Source: Notamacropus eugenii
Lineage: Eukaryota; Chordata; Mammalia; Diprotodontia; Macropodidae
Reading direction: 5' to 3'
NCBI RefSeq assembly: GCF_028372415.1
Contig: NC_092875.1
Location: 53,018,271 to 53,082,270, forward strand
Length of the DNA: 64,000 nt
Below are positions 1-12,110 of this stretch, piece after piece. The first letter of the stretch is position 1. Every line of letters begins with the position of its first letter. A program made the translations under genes and the position numbers. The notes under the pieces are model-generated. The model saw only the letters and a list, made by a program, of their open reading frames with translations, did not search any database and was not told the origin of the DNA.

Positions 1-1344
1 AATGTCTGTCTTGTAAAGAGAACAACAGCCTCTAGCACTCATAAAAGGCATTTGAGAAAATCTAGAGCAAATTGGAAAAGAAAAGTTCATTAAATCAGTG
101 AAAGGGGGCACATCCACATGCTAGAAACTGTCTGGGACAGGATACTAAGCCTGAAAAGACCCTTCCTTCCTTCCCAAGTAGTGGGAGAGACTTGAGATTT
201 CTAATGACTTATAATCTCAATTTTCAGAGTTGCTAGCTTCCTGAAATGGATTTGGAAATAGCACCTGGAATCATGGAACAACACTGAGAGTGGAGAAACT
301 CAGACTCTGATTTATATGACCTTTGAATGACTGATTAGAAGCAGTTATTATCCACTGCATAGTTGCTTTGTGTGGTGTATAGTAACTGTGTATAGTAATT
401 AATATATATAGTAATTATAGTATATGTCTTTGTAATTTTGTCATTAATGAGTAGTCAATGTTGGTTTGATTTTTCAGGTTTGATTTTTTTGTTTGTTTGC
501 TGTTTTTTTTAACGCAGTCAATATGGAGTGGCAACATAGGGAGACACATACATGGAGTCACTTTGCTTTTCCATGAAGATAATTTAGCAATATATTCAAC
601 TGAATTAATGCTATTGATTCAAGCAGAGGCAAAATAAGTCTCTTTTGTATTTTAATTGCTTTTGCATGTTTTATGTTAGTGTTCTGTCTGTTCTGTCTAG
701 ACAGATAGAGAGACAGACAGAAAAGGAATGACAGAGAGAAAGAGAGAAAACATTATAACATTGTAGGGACTCTGTTGGTCATCTACCCTGGGACACACTT
801 TTCAGGCCATAATGACAGTCTCTTTGTTGTAGGAATCCTTTCCTGTCACCTTAGGGTTGCTTAAGTATTATATTAGGCAATAGCCTCCTCTGCCTCAGTG
901 GAGTTAATTTAGGGATTCAGTATCAGGCCCATCCCTGCCTCAGTCCCTGACTAAGGAGCAGAGAAAGAGAAGGGACTAACCTGACCCTGCCCGTCTCCTG
1001 ACAGAAAGATGAAATGCTCAGGGTGCAGAGTGCAACATACATATTTGGACTATATATTACTACCATGTAGAAATTTATTTTGCTTGACCAAGCATATGTG
1101 TCATAAGGGTTTTGTTTGTCTTTTATGTTTTTAAATTGGGGGAAAAGGAGGGGAGAGAAAATAAATTTTTGTTAATTAAAAAATAAATTTAAAATATATT
1201 GTTAAAGGAAGATGGCTCTAAAATCAGTCAGCTCTATGGAAAGAGTTAGTGCTGAAGGAGTCCACTCTGAAGAGATGAAAAGAAAAGCAGTTACCAACAG
1301 TACCCTGAGGCCCCTTTCAGCTCTCCCAAAGTTTCTAATATCTG
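1..1344. other. Intergenic AT-rich stretch, nothing recognised
   Basis: No gene, clear repeat family or structured element was recognised. There is a short GA-rich run near 700-750 and an AT-rich patch near 390-420. Confidence 0.6.
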
Positions 1345-1515
1345 TTAAGGTTGTTGTGTTTGTCCTTCATTTTCAAAGAGGACCATGATAGCAGAAAAGT
1401 GATGATGACATGACTTGCAGTTGACTTGGATTTGAGGGAGGGAGGGCTGTGCAATATCACCAGCTTCGTTTTCTCCTCCACAGCCCTCTGGATCCAGTGA
1501 CCTATTGAGTAACTC
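1345..1515 (-). mobile_element. Marsupial SINE fragment (tail portion), minus strand
   Basis: TTTGTCCTTCATTTTCAAAG, then ACTTGCAGTTGACTTGGATT and GAGGGAGGGCTGTGCAA match the body of the more complete SINE at 20896-21216. The tRNA-like head is missing. Confidence 0.8.
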
Positions 1516-1647
1516 AGCTTGTCCTCTCCCTCTCCTCTTCAAAGGAAGGTGAATTTTGATGGCTTGTAAGCTCCCCAGTTAGCTTGGGATTTATCGGCTA
1601 GATTCCTGCCTTCCTGTCTTTCATTCTTTCTTCCTCCCTCCCTCTAC

Positions 1648-1769
1648 TTCCTTCCTTCCTTCCTTCCTTCCTTCCTTTCTTCCTTCCTTCCTTCCTTCCT
1701 TCCTTCCTTCCTTCCTTCCTTCCTTCCTTCCTTCCTTCCTTCCTTCCTTCCTTCCCTCCCTCCCTCCTT

Positions 1770-1839
<70 letters not shown>
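1648..1839 (+). repeat. Compound (TTCC)n (TC)n microsatellite
   Basis: About 125 bp of CTTC/TTCC units followed by about 65 bp of TC. All pyrimidine on the + strand. Its Glu-Arg-Lys and Ser-Phe frames are artefacts. Confidence 0.97.
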
Positions 1840-1845
<6 letters not shown>

Positions 1846-2129
1846 ATTTCTTCTCACCCATTTCACTCCTAAACTCATAGACTGGACCACAATAGGTCCC
1901 TGCCCAAACTCCACTTAATGCCTATATTTTGGGCCCTCCTGCTTCAAAGTGAATGTCAATGGTAACTGTTTCTCTTTGTAACAGCAACCCTGAGGGTCTT
2001 CCCCTCCTGGTTTGATTTTTTCTTTTTCTTTTTCTAATTAAAGGGGGCCATCCTTGTACTGACTTCTTAAAGAGGACTATTCGCTAAATGGGCATTACCT
2101 CACTCAAAGTGAGCATCTGTTAGGGAGTG

Positions 2130-2420
2130 AGTAAGGGGCAAAGGAGAGGAGCCAAGGGAAGGGGAAGGGAGAGGAGAGGAGAGGAGGAAAGGGAAGGGAC
2201 GGGAGAGGAGGAGAGGGAAGGGGAGGTAATAGGAAGAGAGGGAAGGGGAGGGAAAAAGAGAAGAGTAAAGGGAAGGAGAGGTGAGGAAAGGGAGGGAGAA
2301 GGGAGAAAAGGAAGGAAAGGAAAGGAGAAGAGAGAGGAGGAGGAGAGGAGGAGGGGAGAGTAGAGTAGAGGAAGAGAAGGAATGGGATGAATGCAATGAA
2401 AGGGGAAAAGAGGGAAAGAG
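2130..2420 (+). repeat. Polypurine low-complexity tract
   Basis: About 290 bp of almost pure A/G on the + strand, without a fixed unit (GGAGAGGAGAGG, AAGGGAAGGGG variants). It explains the long Lys/Glu/Arg/Gly and Ser/Pro/Leu frames. Confidence 0.93.
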
Positions 2421-3119
2421 TACGAAGGGAATACCCTCACTCCTACTATCTCAGCCTCATCTCAATGGTGTCTCATGGCAGAAACACATGACCATAAAAG
2501 GAGTATTTGCATACAGCCTAAAAGGGGAATCAGGAACACAACTTCCAGAACCCCTAAGCTTTCGGGGAGGAAGTAAGGAGAAAGCTTGGTGTGTGTAGCT
2601 GGGATCCTGCCTCTCAGGAGACATCAGACCTCAGAGCTGAGATTCCAAGGAAAGGAAGCTCTGACTCCGAATCTTTACATTGGCCCAAAGGTATGGGGCT
2701 CTGGCTCCTTCTGAATGAGCTTGGCCATCTTTTAGTCAAAGATTTTAGCTTGGCCTGAAATCAAAGGTGGCAGAGATTTTGGTCAACCAGAGGAGCAGTG
2801 AGTCCAGCAGAGAGCAGGACCCGTGTGCTTCACCAAGATGTCACTATGAGACACGGGACAGGGGGATAGAACAAAAGAACCTGGGCAATCCTGCAGTCTT
2901 GGCAGTACATTTTTCTCCTCCATACGTGTTCCTCACCTCTAGGTCTCCCATGCTCAGTCTCTGTACTTGCTCACTGCCGTGATACAAACAAAACTCCACA
3001 TCTGCTTCATTGCTGATGTCTATTTTCACAGCTGTGCAGCTGTGTCAGTGAATATAGTGGTATATTTATAGGGTTTCAGACCTATGTCAAGGATGCTCCC
3101 CTCATTTGCACTTCCCAGA

Positions 3120-3370
3120 TGCTCTGAATTCCTTGAAGACTTACCTTATACGGAGGTCTTTCCTAGTCTTTGTCCCCCACCCCAAGATTACCTCTCTGTA
3201 TGTGCTTTACATGTACCTAACAATTTACATGTCATCTTCCCCATTTAGAATGTGAGTTCCTTGAAGGCAGGGACCATGTTTTTGCCTTTCTTTGTGTCCC
3301 AGTGCTTAGAACAGTGCTTGGTACACAGTCAGTGTTTAATCAATATTTATGGACTGAGAAACAGATGGGC
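3120..3370 (+). mobile_element. L2-type 3' end fragment
   Basis: Contains the L2 3' signature of GAGTTCCTTGAAGGCAGGGA, then GTGTCCCAGTGCTTAGAACA and a GTGCTTGGTACACAGT.AGTG end with a TTTAATCAATATTTATGG tail. Decayed and non-coding. Confidence 0.65.
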
Positions 3371-3689
3371 TTAAGTGAGGTCAGCAGCAGGACTGGAGGG
3401 GGTAGACTTCAAGGACTCGTCCAGTATTCACCTCAGGGTTTCTTGAGAACTGACACTGAGCAAGAGAGGGGATTGAGGAAGAATTAGACCATTCAGCAGC
3501 TCCCATGAGATGGAACTTTAGGCAAGTGAATGAATAGGGGAAGACAGTCCCCATGTCTGAAGGATATGCTTCAAAGACAACGTTTAAGACAACTCAAATA
3601 GACCAGAGTGAGTGATCTTGAGGATTCTGGGAATACTAGTTCTGTCAACTTTGTAAACTTTCATGGAAGATTTTATTTTTGTCCTCTTC

Positions 3690-3850
3690 TCATTCTTAAA
3701 TGCAATCAAGTCAACAAAAGTGCATTAAGCACTTACCATGTGCCAGGCACTATGCTAAGTGCAGAGGATACTGAAAAAAAAAAGCAGCAAAAGACAATCC
3801 CTGCTCTCAAGGAGCCTACAGTTTAATGGAGGTGACAATACACAAGCAAA
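3690..3850 (-). mobile_element. Ancient L2-related repeat end (CATGTGCCAGGCACTATGCTAA type)
   Basis: The motif series AAGCACTTACCATGTGCCAG, then CAATCCCTGCTCTCAAGGAG and CTACAGTTTAATGGAGG recurs at 22.4, 37.4, 38.1, 39.6 and 50.2 kb. At 22.4 and 50.2 kb it runs into L2-like sequence read in reverse, so I assign it to the L2 minus strand. Confidence 0.6.
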
Positions 3851-4268
3851 TATGTACATATATTCATCCACATAGTCATCTACATATAATTTGTACAATT
3901 ATTTGCATGCTTTCTCCTTCATTGGGCTGTAGGCTCCTTGAGAACAAAGACTGCCTTTTGCATGTATATGATAAATATATATGATATATTATATGTATGA
4001 CAAATATATTACGTGTACACATATTTATGTACATACGCTGTAATGGCAAGCAATTTAGGATCTTTTGCTGTTTGAGTTTTAGTCAATCAAGTGCCTTTGA
4101 TTGAGTTTTGCCTTTGTATCAACCAAGAGTCTTTGGTTAGAAACAGTATATGTATTGTAGAGAGAAAACAGTCAGAAGTAGACCTGAGAGAGAAGCAACC
4201 ATGAGAGGGCTAGAGGAACTTGCTAGTGGGGAGACCCAATAGAAAGAATATTGGTGATATTGGCACTC

Positions 4269-4396
4269 TGTCTATTGATCTGTGTTAGTTCCTCAGACAG
4301 AAGCCTTGTCTGTTGGTCTGTGTTGTTTTCTCAGACAGACACTCTACTGTTGATGTGTGTTGATTTCTCAGACAGAAGTCCTGTCTGTTGGTTTTT
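4269..4396 (+). repeat. Minisatellite: about 2.5 copies of a ~57-bp unit
   Basis: Repeated TCTGTTGGTCTGTGTTG and TCTCAGACAGAAGYCYTGTC blocks recur near 4271, 4308, 4350 and 4386, with alternating spacing. No repeat family recognised. Confidence 0.75.
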
Positions 4397-5139
4397 ATGA
4401 ATGAATTGAGATGATAGTACTGGTAATGTGTATAAATATTAAAAGCCCTGTTAAGCCTTGTTTTCCTAGAAATAGAAGCTGTGGGCAAGAGCCCATGGAA
4501 CCTGCCATCAGGCAAAAGCAGGAAGAGTTTGGAGTGGAACAGTTCCCATGAGCTGAGACACGGAGCAGAAGCAAAGAGCTGCCTGCGTATGAACCCAGAC
4601 CAGAGCTGGAGGCTGTCAGCCCACAGAGGAGGAGCCCTGGGGTTTGTAAGTAGGTCTTGAGGCAAGATGAGAGAGCACTTTATTTAGCCACCGTGTATTG
4701 ATTAAGAAGATTGTTCTTACTGTAGCCTAGGAGTAGATGGTGTGGTATTTTGAAAAAATTGGATATTTGGTATTGATTAAGGATGTTGCCATCGTTGAGT
4801 ATATATACATATATTCATATCCATATTTATATATACATATACATGTATATATGTTGAATGATATGTTTTACTTAAAGATTTTGCCATGAATGTCATACTT
4901 TACTAAACAATGTTTAGTTTGTTGCTAAATAAATAAAGGGTTCCTTATACTATGTGATTACATTCTTGAAATCATTCACAGCAGCAGTTCTCAGGTGTGC
5001 TGCAATAATTGGCTTTACATATACATATATGACAAATGTACATGATGTATATGTATGATAAACATACATGATGTGTATATACGTGTGTATGTGTGTGTAT
5101 ACATACACATATATATGTATATATATATACATATATATG

Positions 5140-5410
5140 ATAAATTGGAGATGATCTTAGAGGGAAGATGCCAGAATTAATGGGAACTGAGAAAGCCTTG
5201 TTGCCATAGACGGGACTTTAGCTGAAACTTGAAGGAATCCAGGGAAACCAGGGGATCAAGAGAGGAAGGAGAGCCTTCCATGTATGAGGAGCAGTCACTA
5301 AAAATGCCTGGAGTAGGGAAATGGGACAGCATGTGGAAGAAACAGCAGAGAGGCCTGTGTCTCCCTTGGTGTTTGAAGAGTAGGTATCTTGCAGGAAAAC
5401 AGTAACAAAA
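5140..5410 (-). mobile_element. Decayed L2-related repeat
   Basis: GAGAGGAAGGAGAGCCTTCC, AAAAATGCCTGGAGTAGGGA and AGCATGTGGAAGAAACAGCA resemble the same old repeat (L2 read in reverse) seen more fully at 50.4-50.9 kb. Weak. Confidence 0.45.
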
Positions 5411-5556
5411 CACAATAATTCTGTTCTTAAGGAAGAGAACTAGACTGAAGTCAACACAGAAAGCTTAAAGCAATACAACCAAGGGGAAAGCAGATTTTGG
5501 ATACAGAAAAAAGAAAGTTTTCCCCATTACATCCTCTCCCTCCCTTCAGTTCAAAC

Positions 5557-5580
5557 CACACACACACACACGCGCGCGCG

Positions 5581-5628
<48 letters not shown>

Positions 5629-5661
5629 ACTACCACCACCACCACCACCACCACCACCACC
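5557..5661 (+). repeat. Compound (CA)n(CG)9(CA)n(ACC)n microsatellite
   Basis: CA 5557-5570, nine CG units 5571-5588, CA 5589-5628, then ACC triplets to 5661. The alternating purine-pyrimidine run of about 70 bp with a CG core is a classic Z-DNA-forming pattern. Confidence 0.97.
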
Positions 5662-6181
5662 ATCTGTTAAAGGATCAGAAATTGTTTCTCAGGAGATAGT
5701 AATCCGGTACATCTTTATATCTTTTATAAATGTCTTCATGTAGATATGGAGGAGCCTCTTCCTTATCAGGGATTGTAAGAATTGGTCCAAACCACTCTCC
5801 TGAATTAGACAGCCAACTCTGCCAGTGTTCTGGAGAAGGGGCTGGGGAGGTGTTGCACAGAGGTCAAGACACAGAGTAATAGAAGTCAGGAGATGAGACA
5901 GAGTGAGAGAAAGAATTTAACATCCTTCCCACAACCCTTCCTTGAGCTGGCAGACTAAGACTCACCTGTCAGTTCCCCATAATAGACTCTATGCCCCACT
6001 TTAGCCTCCTTGAACTGAAATTTGGTACATGCAACAAATGAAGGGGATGATGAAGGGAAGTGAGACACAGCTGTAACAGCTTTATGCTTCAGTCAGGGGT
6101 AGGTCATAAAGTATGCAACTAAATTCTCATAAGATATGCTGAAACATTTTCTCAGTTCCATCTGATGTCAAAGAAAAGTAT

Positions 6182-6570
6182 AAAAAGTTATCTTCTTGAC
6201 CCAGCAATATCGCTACTAGGATTGTATCCCAAAGAGATCATAAAAATGGGAAAGGGTCCCACATGTACAAAAATATTTATAGCAGCACTCTTTGTGGTGG
6301 CCAAAAACTGGAAATCAAGGGGATGCCCGTCAACTGGGGAATGGCTGAATAAATTATGGTATATGAATATAATGGAATACTATTGTAGTATAAGAAATGA
6401 TGAACAGGAAAACTTCAGAGAGGCCTGGAAAGACATATGATCTGATGCTGAGTGAAAGGAGCAGAATCAGGAGAACTTTGTGCACAGCAATGACCACAGT
6501 GTGAGAGTTTTTTTCTGGTAAACCTGGAACTTCGTAACAATGCAAGAACTTAAAAAAAAAGTTATCTTCT
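6182..6570 (+). mobile_element. 5'-truncated LINE-1 with poly(A) and perfect 15-bp target-site duplication
   Basis: The L1 3' segment runs from about 6197 to a short poly(A) at 6552-6560. Its frame reads PKEIIKMGKGPTCTKIFIAA, LFVVAKNWKSRGCPSTGEWL and NKLWYMNIMEYYCSIRNDEQ, the C-terminal end of the marsupial L1 ORF2 protein. The same AAAAAGTTATCTTCT flanks both ends (6182-6196 and 6556-6570), so the boundaries are exact. Little decayed compared with other L1s here, hence relatively young. Same 3' sequence as the L1 copies ending near 47.9 and 54.9 kb. Confidence 0.93.
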
Positions 6571-7524
6571 GAAGGTCAATTTATAAATTTATGTTCCATA
6601 AGGAGTATGATTACCATGCCCATTGTCTAATAAACTTGAGGCTTTCTTTTTTCAACATTCCACCTTGGGCCTGCAAACATCTGCCCTTCTGTGACATTAG
6701 TGAAACAGCCTGGAGCTTCCTAAGATAATCAAATCAATAACATGGAACTTATCCTCAAAGAAGCTCCAGCTCACATAGCAAGTTTGTTTTTCTTTTAAAA
6801 ATGGTTTTCCTTTATTTTAATCCTGAACTCAACACCAAATGCAATGAGCATTTCCATGTACATTATAGAACTGGAAGTAGGTGTTAACCAGAATGGAACC
6901 AGCCTCTAACCTGTGAGTGGCCAGAGCTGGACAAAGTAGGCCAGAGGCAGAAGAATCAGGACACAAACAGAAGTTTAACTAATTTCACAGTGAGAAAATA
7001 CTGGAAAACAGAAGTCCTCCTGAGGAGGAGGGCTTAACTGCTGAGGCAAGACGGTGTTTTTATACACAAACAACATACATAAACAACCACAAGTGGCTGG
7101 ACCATGACATAATCATTCTTAGGTGTTGAGCAATTCCCACAGCAAGCTCACGTACAGACAATGCGGCTGTTCCTGGGTCCTGTGGGAACAGTCTCCAAAC
7201 TGACTGAATAACAGCGGGGTGCAGAACAAGAGTTAACTTTGTGAGAATAGAAGTGCAGTACCTGATTTGGTTCACTCAGCTATTACAAGAAACAGGGATG
7301 ATAAACATGTCAAGAAGTGTGATGAATGGCTCTTAGGTCCCTAGGAAATATGGGGCAGTGAACACCTGGTATTAGTCAAAGCAATAAACGTTGCCAGAAG
7401 ATGAAATTATCCAAAATGCAAAGGATTGTTTTTATGCCAAGCTTAGGGCATAGCCTACTTCCTGGGCTTTAGCTCTGGGGCAAAGGGTGTTTCCAAATAT
7501 CTTGACACTGGGGATAAGCATTCA

Positions 7525-7735
7525 TTAAGTACATACTATATGCCAGGCTTTGTGCTCAGTGCTTTAAATGTATCACTTGGTCTTTACAACAACCCTGTGA
7601 AGTAGGTGCTATTACTATTTCCATTTTGCAAGGTGGGGAAACTAAGGCAGACAGTGGTTAAGTGATTTGCCCAGGGTCACACGGTCTTCCTGACTCCAGA
7701 CCAACAATCTATACATTGAGCCATCTGATTGCTTA
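7525..7735 (-). mobile_element. MIR/THER1-class SINE, minus strand
   Basis: CATACTATATGCCAGGCTTT, then CCATTTTGCAAGGTGGGGAA, AAGTGATTTGCCCAGGGTCA and a degenerate head CTATACATTGAGCCATCT: the reverse complement of the SINE core and tRNA-like head. Confidence 0.75.
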
Positions 7736-7739
7736 TCTT

Positions 7740-9440
7740 CCTGTTAAGAAAAAAAGGAAATTTTACATAAAACTCTAAATCTTTACCATGTACAATTTGC
7801 TTTCCAAGTATGTAATAAAATTAACATGTAAAGCTACTCTTTCAAAGCTGTCCTGTTAGTCTGCCCTTCCTTCTGGCCTTCCTTTTATTCTCTTTGAATT
7901 TTGTTTTTAAAAAGTTTGAGGGAAGAACTCTACTCCTTATCCTCACTCCCTCCTTCTTGTTACCATCCCGCTATAAAATTACAAATAGTAAGCACATCTC
8001 AGAAAAAGAAATATGAGAAGACATTCCATTCAGCCTCTCTGCAGAGGTAGGAGATCCATAAGCCTTGTGCATTACATGTTATTTTCAGACTTTTTCAATG
8101 TAGGTATCAGTTATGCTGAATTTTTCCTCTTCTTTTTTCTTTTTGTCTTAACAAATACCATTTGTTATATGGTTGGTTGTCTGGGAGGGGAAGAGAGAGA
8201 GATACTGAAGAAAACTGTGGTGATGTTTAAAAAAAATAAATGCATCAATAAAAACTTATTAAAATGTAAACAGTTCCTTGTAACAAATATAAATAGCCAA
8301 GTAAAATAAATTTCTTCATTGGACCTGTATAAAATGTATGCTATCAATCTGCATTGTGAGTTTGTCATTTATGGGGATAGGCATGGGGCTGGGAATGGGA
8401 ATGGGTAGCATAGCTTCATCATCTTCATTAACTGTATTTGCTACCAATCAATACACAATAAGTTGCAGTGTTTCCAATTAAATTAAGGCGCTTAGAGAGC
8501 TACTACCAAATATCAACAACTCTACACTTTTAAACAATATGACCTGTATAAAATATTCATCTTTTGAGCTTGTTAGGGTTCACACAATCTTTTGGAAAAC
8601 TCTGGCTTCCAGCTCCTTTTTGTCCCCCCTTTCTCCCACCTGATATGCCTTAGGTTTTACGTAAAATACATTTCAAAGCAACCATCGGTAGCATTGTGAA
8701 CCTTTATAATATACTAGGAGTTAAGATTAGCACAATTTCCAAGGCTATGGGGACTGTGCTGTTTTTGCCTCATTCTCTTTTGGGGAAGATATTATCTGCC
8801 TAGGTGATCTGCCCTTCTGTTTGAATCCCTCTTCCAGAGGGAAAGAAACATCTTTTAATGTAAGCTAGAGGATTCATAGTGAATGGTCCTGACATTTGAC
8901 ACCAGATCTAGTGGTGTGGGAGTACCTGGTGAGGACTTGTCCTGCAAGCTTTCTGGAAGTCTCACTCTTTGAGAGTCTAGAATGGAAATTTTAGGCCTGA
9001 GAAAGTCTTTAGCCTTAATATCTTCAGAAGTTAAAATTAAAAAAAAAAGTTTACCATATACAAAGGTATTAACTGTTTGTTTAGTTATTGTCCAAAGATT
9101 CAGTAAAATCCTAAATCCGTAATGCCTTCCTCCTTGGTCGTATGCTTAATCTAACGATAAATGTGAGCAATTAAAGGATTAATTAGATTTGATAGATAAA
9201 CATCTAGGATTTCCAAATGGGTGCTTTTATGTCTCTCCAATTAAAGATAGGAGTGGTTAGTGGTTATGTAACAATGCTGTAAACATCCCACACCTCTCAC
9301 ATAGCATCTTTGGACACCTCCTCACTCTCTGGACTGACTTGATCACTCTAAACCATTTTAGCAGCTCACAAAAGGATTAGTTCCCTAAGAAGGACTACCT
9401 CCCTATGATAGGTCCTTGGGGTGACCCCATTGTGGGGAGA
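7740..9440. other. AT-rich intergenic stretch, no gene seen
   Basis: Nothing coding or family-specific recognised. Frames of up to about 98 codons at 8013-8309 lack family similarity and are AT-driven. Confidence 0.55.
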
Positions 9441-9448
9441 TGTATACA

Positions 9449-9480
9449 GAGAGAGAGAGAGAGATATGGATAGACAGACG

Positions 9481-9540
<60 letters not shown>

Positions 9541-9541
9541 C
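9449..9541 (+). repeat. (GA)n and (GATA)n microsatellite
   Basis: GA run 9449-9464, then about 15 GATA units from 9481 to 9540. Ser-Ile-Tyr-Leu frames on the minus strand are artefacts of the repeat. Confidence 0.97.
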
Positions 9542-9639
9542 TCCTCTTATCCCTCTGAATCTTGAGCCTCCACCTATTTCTTTCCATGTACTCAAACAAG
9601 CCACTCACAATTATGACACTTTCCCATCTCAAACCTAAC

Positions 9640-10780
9640 CATTTACTTAGGCAAAAGAAATAGTAACATCACAAGTATAGCAAATACAAATTCAGAAATA
9701 ATAAATGCTACACTGAAGTCCACAAACAGACTTGGGTCATACTCTATTATTAATGCATTTAGTATCTATGGAGGAAAGTGAACATATCTTTGTGAAAATT
9801 TGTCAGGGATGGCATGAATGAGGAAAACCCATGTAATTAAAGTAACTCACAACTCTGGAACTATAAACTTAAATGTCCTCTTTCTGCCTCAGAATCTGTC
9901 CATAAAAGTTCTGCTAGGTGATTTCTCTGATTTTATACTTCCCAAAGAGAATCAAATAAGTTTAAGGCCGAAATAAGTCAAGATCTAAATCATCATCTCA
10001 ATAAAATTATTTCTTTTCTAATATACTTTGTAAAATCATAATAATACGCTTAACCAATTATTTTGGGTTGGTCATGAGTATAGCTGCATCACAACAATAA
10101 AAAAAGCATATACTTCATATATCATTGTATAGTGTCATTTATTTTAATATAGAGTAGAGTTTGCTCAACTTACGTTTTAGAAGGACTGAGATAAATATAA
10201 ATTGATTTTATCTCTAAGCCACTAAGAATATAATCCCAATTAACCAATGCAGGGGCAACGTTTACCATAATAGTGAAAGGCTTTAGTTTCACTATATGGA
10301 TGAACTTAGAGAGGGCAACTTTCCTTTTGAATTCCTAGTGGATTACCTTCTGAACGATCTAGTAGACTACACATTACATTTTGATAACATAGTTATATAA
10401 TAATCAGAATTAAATATATTTTCAACAAAACAGTTTCATCCATACATTTCAACCCCAATCAAGACAAGAAGTATAGTTATATAATTTAGGTTTTATGTAC
10501 AATGTTTCTGAAAAGCCAGGTCTATCATGGCTAACTAAAGCTCCTAACAATAAAAATAAACTGGAGCAAGGCTCTAGTCAGTGAACTTTATCTCCTCTGA
10601 GCCATCAAAAATGAATGAGCCTTTCATAATTATCTACAATTATGCACAACTTCAAGTATGTAACAGTAATAAACAGGAAAGGGGCTTGTGATAGCTCTAT
10701 CTGAGGCTGAAATACAGGCACTTTGAACACGAAAAAACAATTGAATACATAACCTCTATGCAGAATGTCTCCTCACTCTA
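9640..10780. other. AT-rich intergenic stretch, nothing recognised
   Basis: No open frame of note and no repeat family that I can name. Confidence 0.55.
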
Positions 10781-10786
10781 TCAATC

Positions 10787-11150
10787 ATTCATAAAGTGAG
10801 GTAGACTCAGAGTCAGGAAGACCCAGGCTCAAGTCCTGCCTTTGACAAATATTGGCTGCGTGGCCCTCATACCTCACAAACCACTTAACCTCTTAACGCT
10901 CTAGACCAGAGATATCAAACTCAAACAGAAATCTGTACATAAGGATCCCTGCAGACTTCATGCTGCCTTAGTTTTAAAATGTAATGTTATTTCTGTTTTA
11001 TAGCACTTTTATTTCTTTTATTTTGTTAAATATTTCCCAATTACATTTTGATCTGTTTTGAGTCATAACACATGGGCAGCTGGCCCACATGTTTGACACG
11101 CCTGCTCTACACAACTCCTTAACTTGCCTAGAAGACCATAAGCTGAAAAA
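10787..11150 (+). mobile_element. tRNA-headed SINE, interrupted by a hAT-like element
   Basis: Left part: GACTCAGAGTCAGGAAGACC, CAGGCTCAAGTCCTGCC and CACTTAACCTCTTAACGCTC (SINE head and core). The SINE text resumes at about 11105 with CTACACAACTCCTTAACTTG. The foreign block between them is a separate element (10907-11104). Confidence 0.75.
10907..11104. mobile_element. hAT-like non-autonomous DNA transposon with TIRs and 8-bp TSD
   Basis: Left end CAGAGATATCAAACTC and right end GTTTGACACGCCTG are imperfect inverted repeats (CAGnnnTnTCAAAC). The 8 bases before (CTCTAGAC, 10899-10906) and after (CTCTACAC, 11105-11112) match at seven of eight positions, as expected for a hAT target-site duplication. 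The interior has AAGGATCCCTGCAGACTTCA and TTTTGTTAAATATTTCCC, typical of a common mammalian hAT MITE. About 198 bp, no transposase. Confidence 0.85.
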
Positions 11151-11439
11151 AGAGAGGGGGGCCAAAATGCCCGCTGCAGGGAGGAGAATTCTCTACGCCA
11201 ATGAAATCACAAGGCCCAATCCTTGGCCGGATCCTTTGTGTTGATAACAAAATAACAAGAGCTTTTATTATGTTGAGAAGTCAAACACACACTGCCATTT
11301 TAAGGCATGCAATAAAATAAATTTCCATGGAAAGCAAAGTGACAACATCATATTGTCCAGTGTTAATGAAAGTCAAATTAATAGATAATTTTCCTAATAA
11401 TGCCTTGCTCCTGTGACTCAGGAAAGTTATTTGATAAAC

Positions 11440-11525
11440 TGAAAACAAATCTATATGCATCTGTGCATGTATGCATGTGTATATGTATATATGCATATAC
11501 ATACATATATATTTATATTCCATAC
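11440..11525 (+). repeat. TATG/TGCA-rich low-complexity tract
   Basis: Alternating TATATGCATATACATACA-type sequence. Similar tracts occur at 3960-4030, 4800-4860, 5040-5140, 12225-12290, 37110-37180 and 50330-50390. Confidence 0.7.
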
Positions 11526-11529
11526 TTTT

Positions 11530-12110
11530 ATTACTCCTGGATTCTGTATTTGGGAACTCACTTACTTGCTAAAATTTATCTGTAACCCGCCATACTGGTG
11601 GTGATTTCCTGGTCATTTGCAGACATGTTCAGAGTAGTCAAAATTTGAGTTGTTGATGCACAAATTTCCAGATGAAGCAGAACAAGGGGACATCTGCCTT
11701 TTTTCAGTTTATATGCTGTATCCTCTGCACAATCTATTTAGAGCCACTTTTGCATTTTGGTGCTTTGTGTTGGTGGTTTTGCTATTTAAAATGGACAGTG
11801 CTGAAGTACGGTACGGTCCAGTGTCCCTAAGCACAAAAAGGCTCTGATGTGCCTTATGAGAAAAAATACATTCATTAGATAAGCTTCATTCAGGCCTGAA
11901 TGATAGTGCTTTTGGCCATGAGTTCAATGTTAGTGAATCAACAATACGGTCCATTCAGAAAAAGAAAAAGGGAATTCACTGATCTGTGTACATGAGGCTG
12001 CTCCAGAAAGTGCTGACTTAAATGCTGCGGCCAGAGGGGCTCCAAGAAACCTTACCTTGAATTTCCCATGGAATATTCGTTCACTATTTGCTAGTTGAGT
12101 GTTTATAAAA
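11530..12110. other. Intergenic stretch, nothing recognised
   Basis: No gene, repeat family or structure recognised; the frame at 11650-11847 has no family similarity. Confidence 0.5.

Noticed and set aside
6165..6440. 91-codon open frame that looks protein-like
   Set aside because: It is the C-terminal end of L1 ORF2 in a 5'-truncated insertion with target-site duplication.
9366..9632. 88- and 69-codon Ser-Ile-Tyr-Leu frames on the minus strand
   Set aside because: Translation of the GATA microsatellite.
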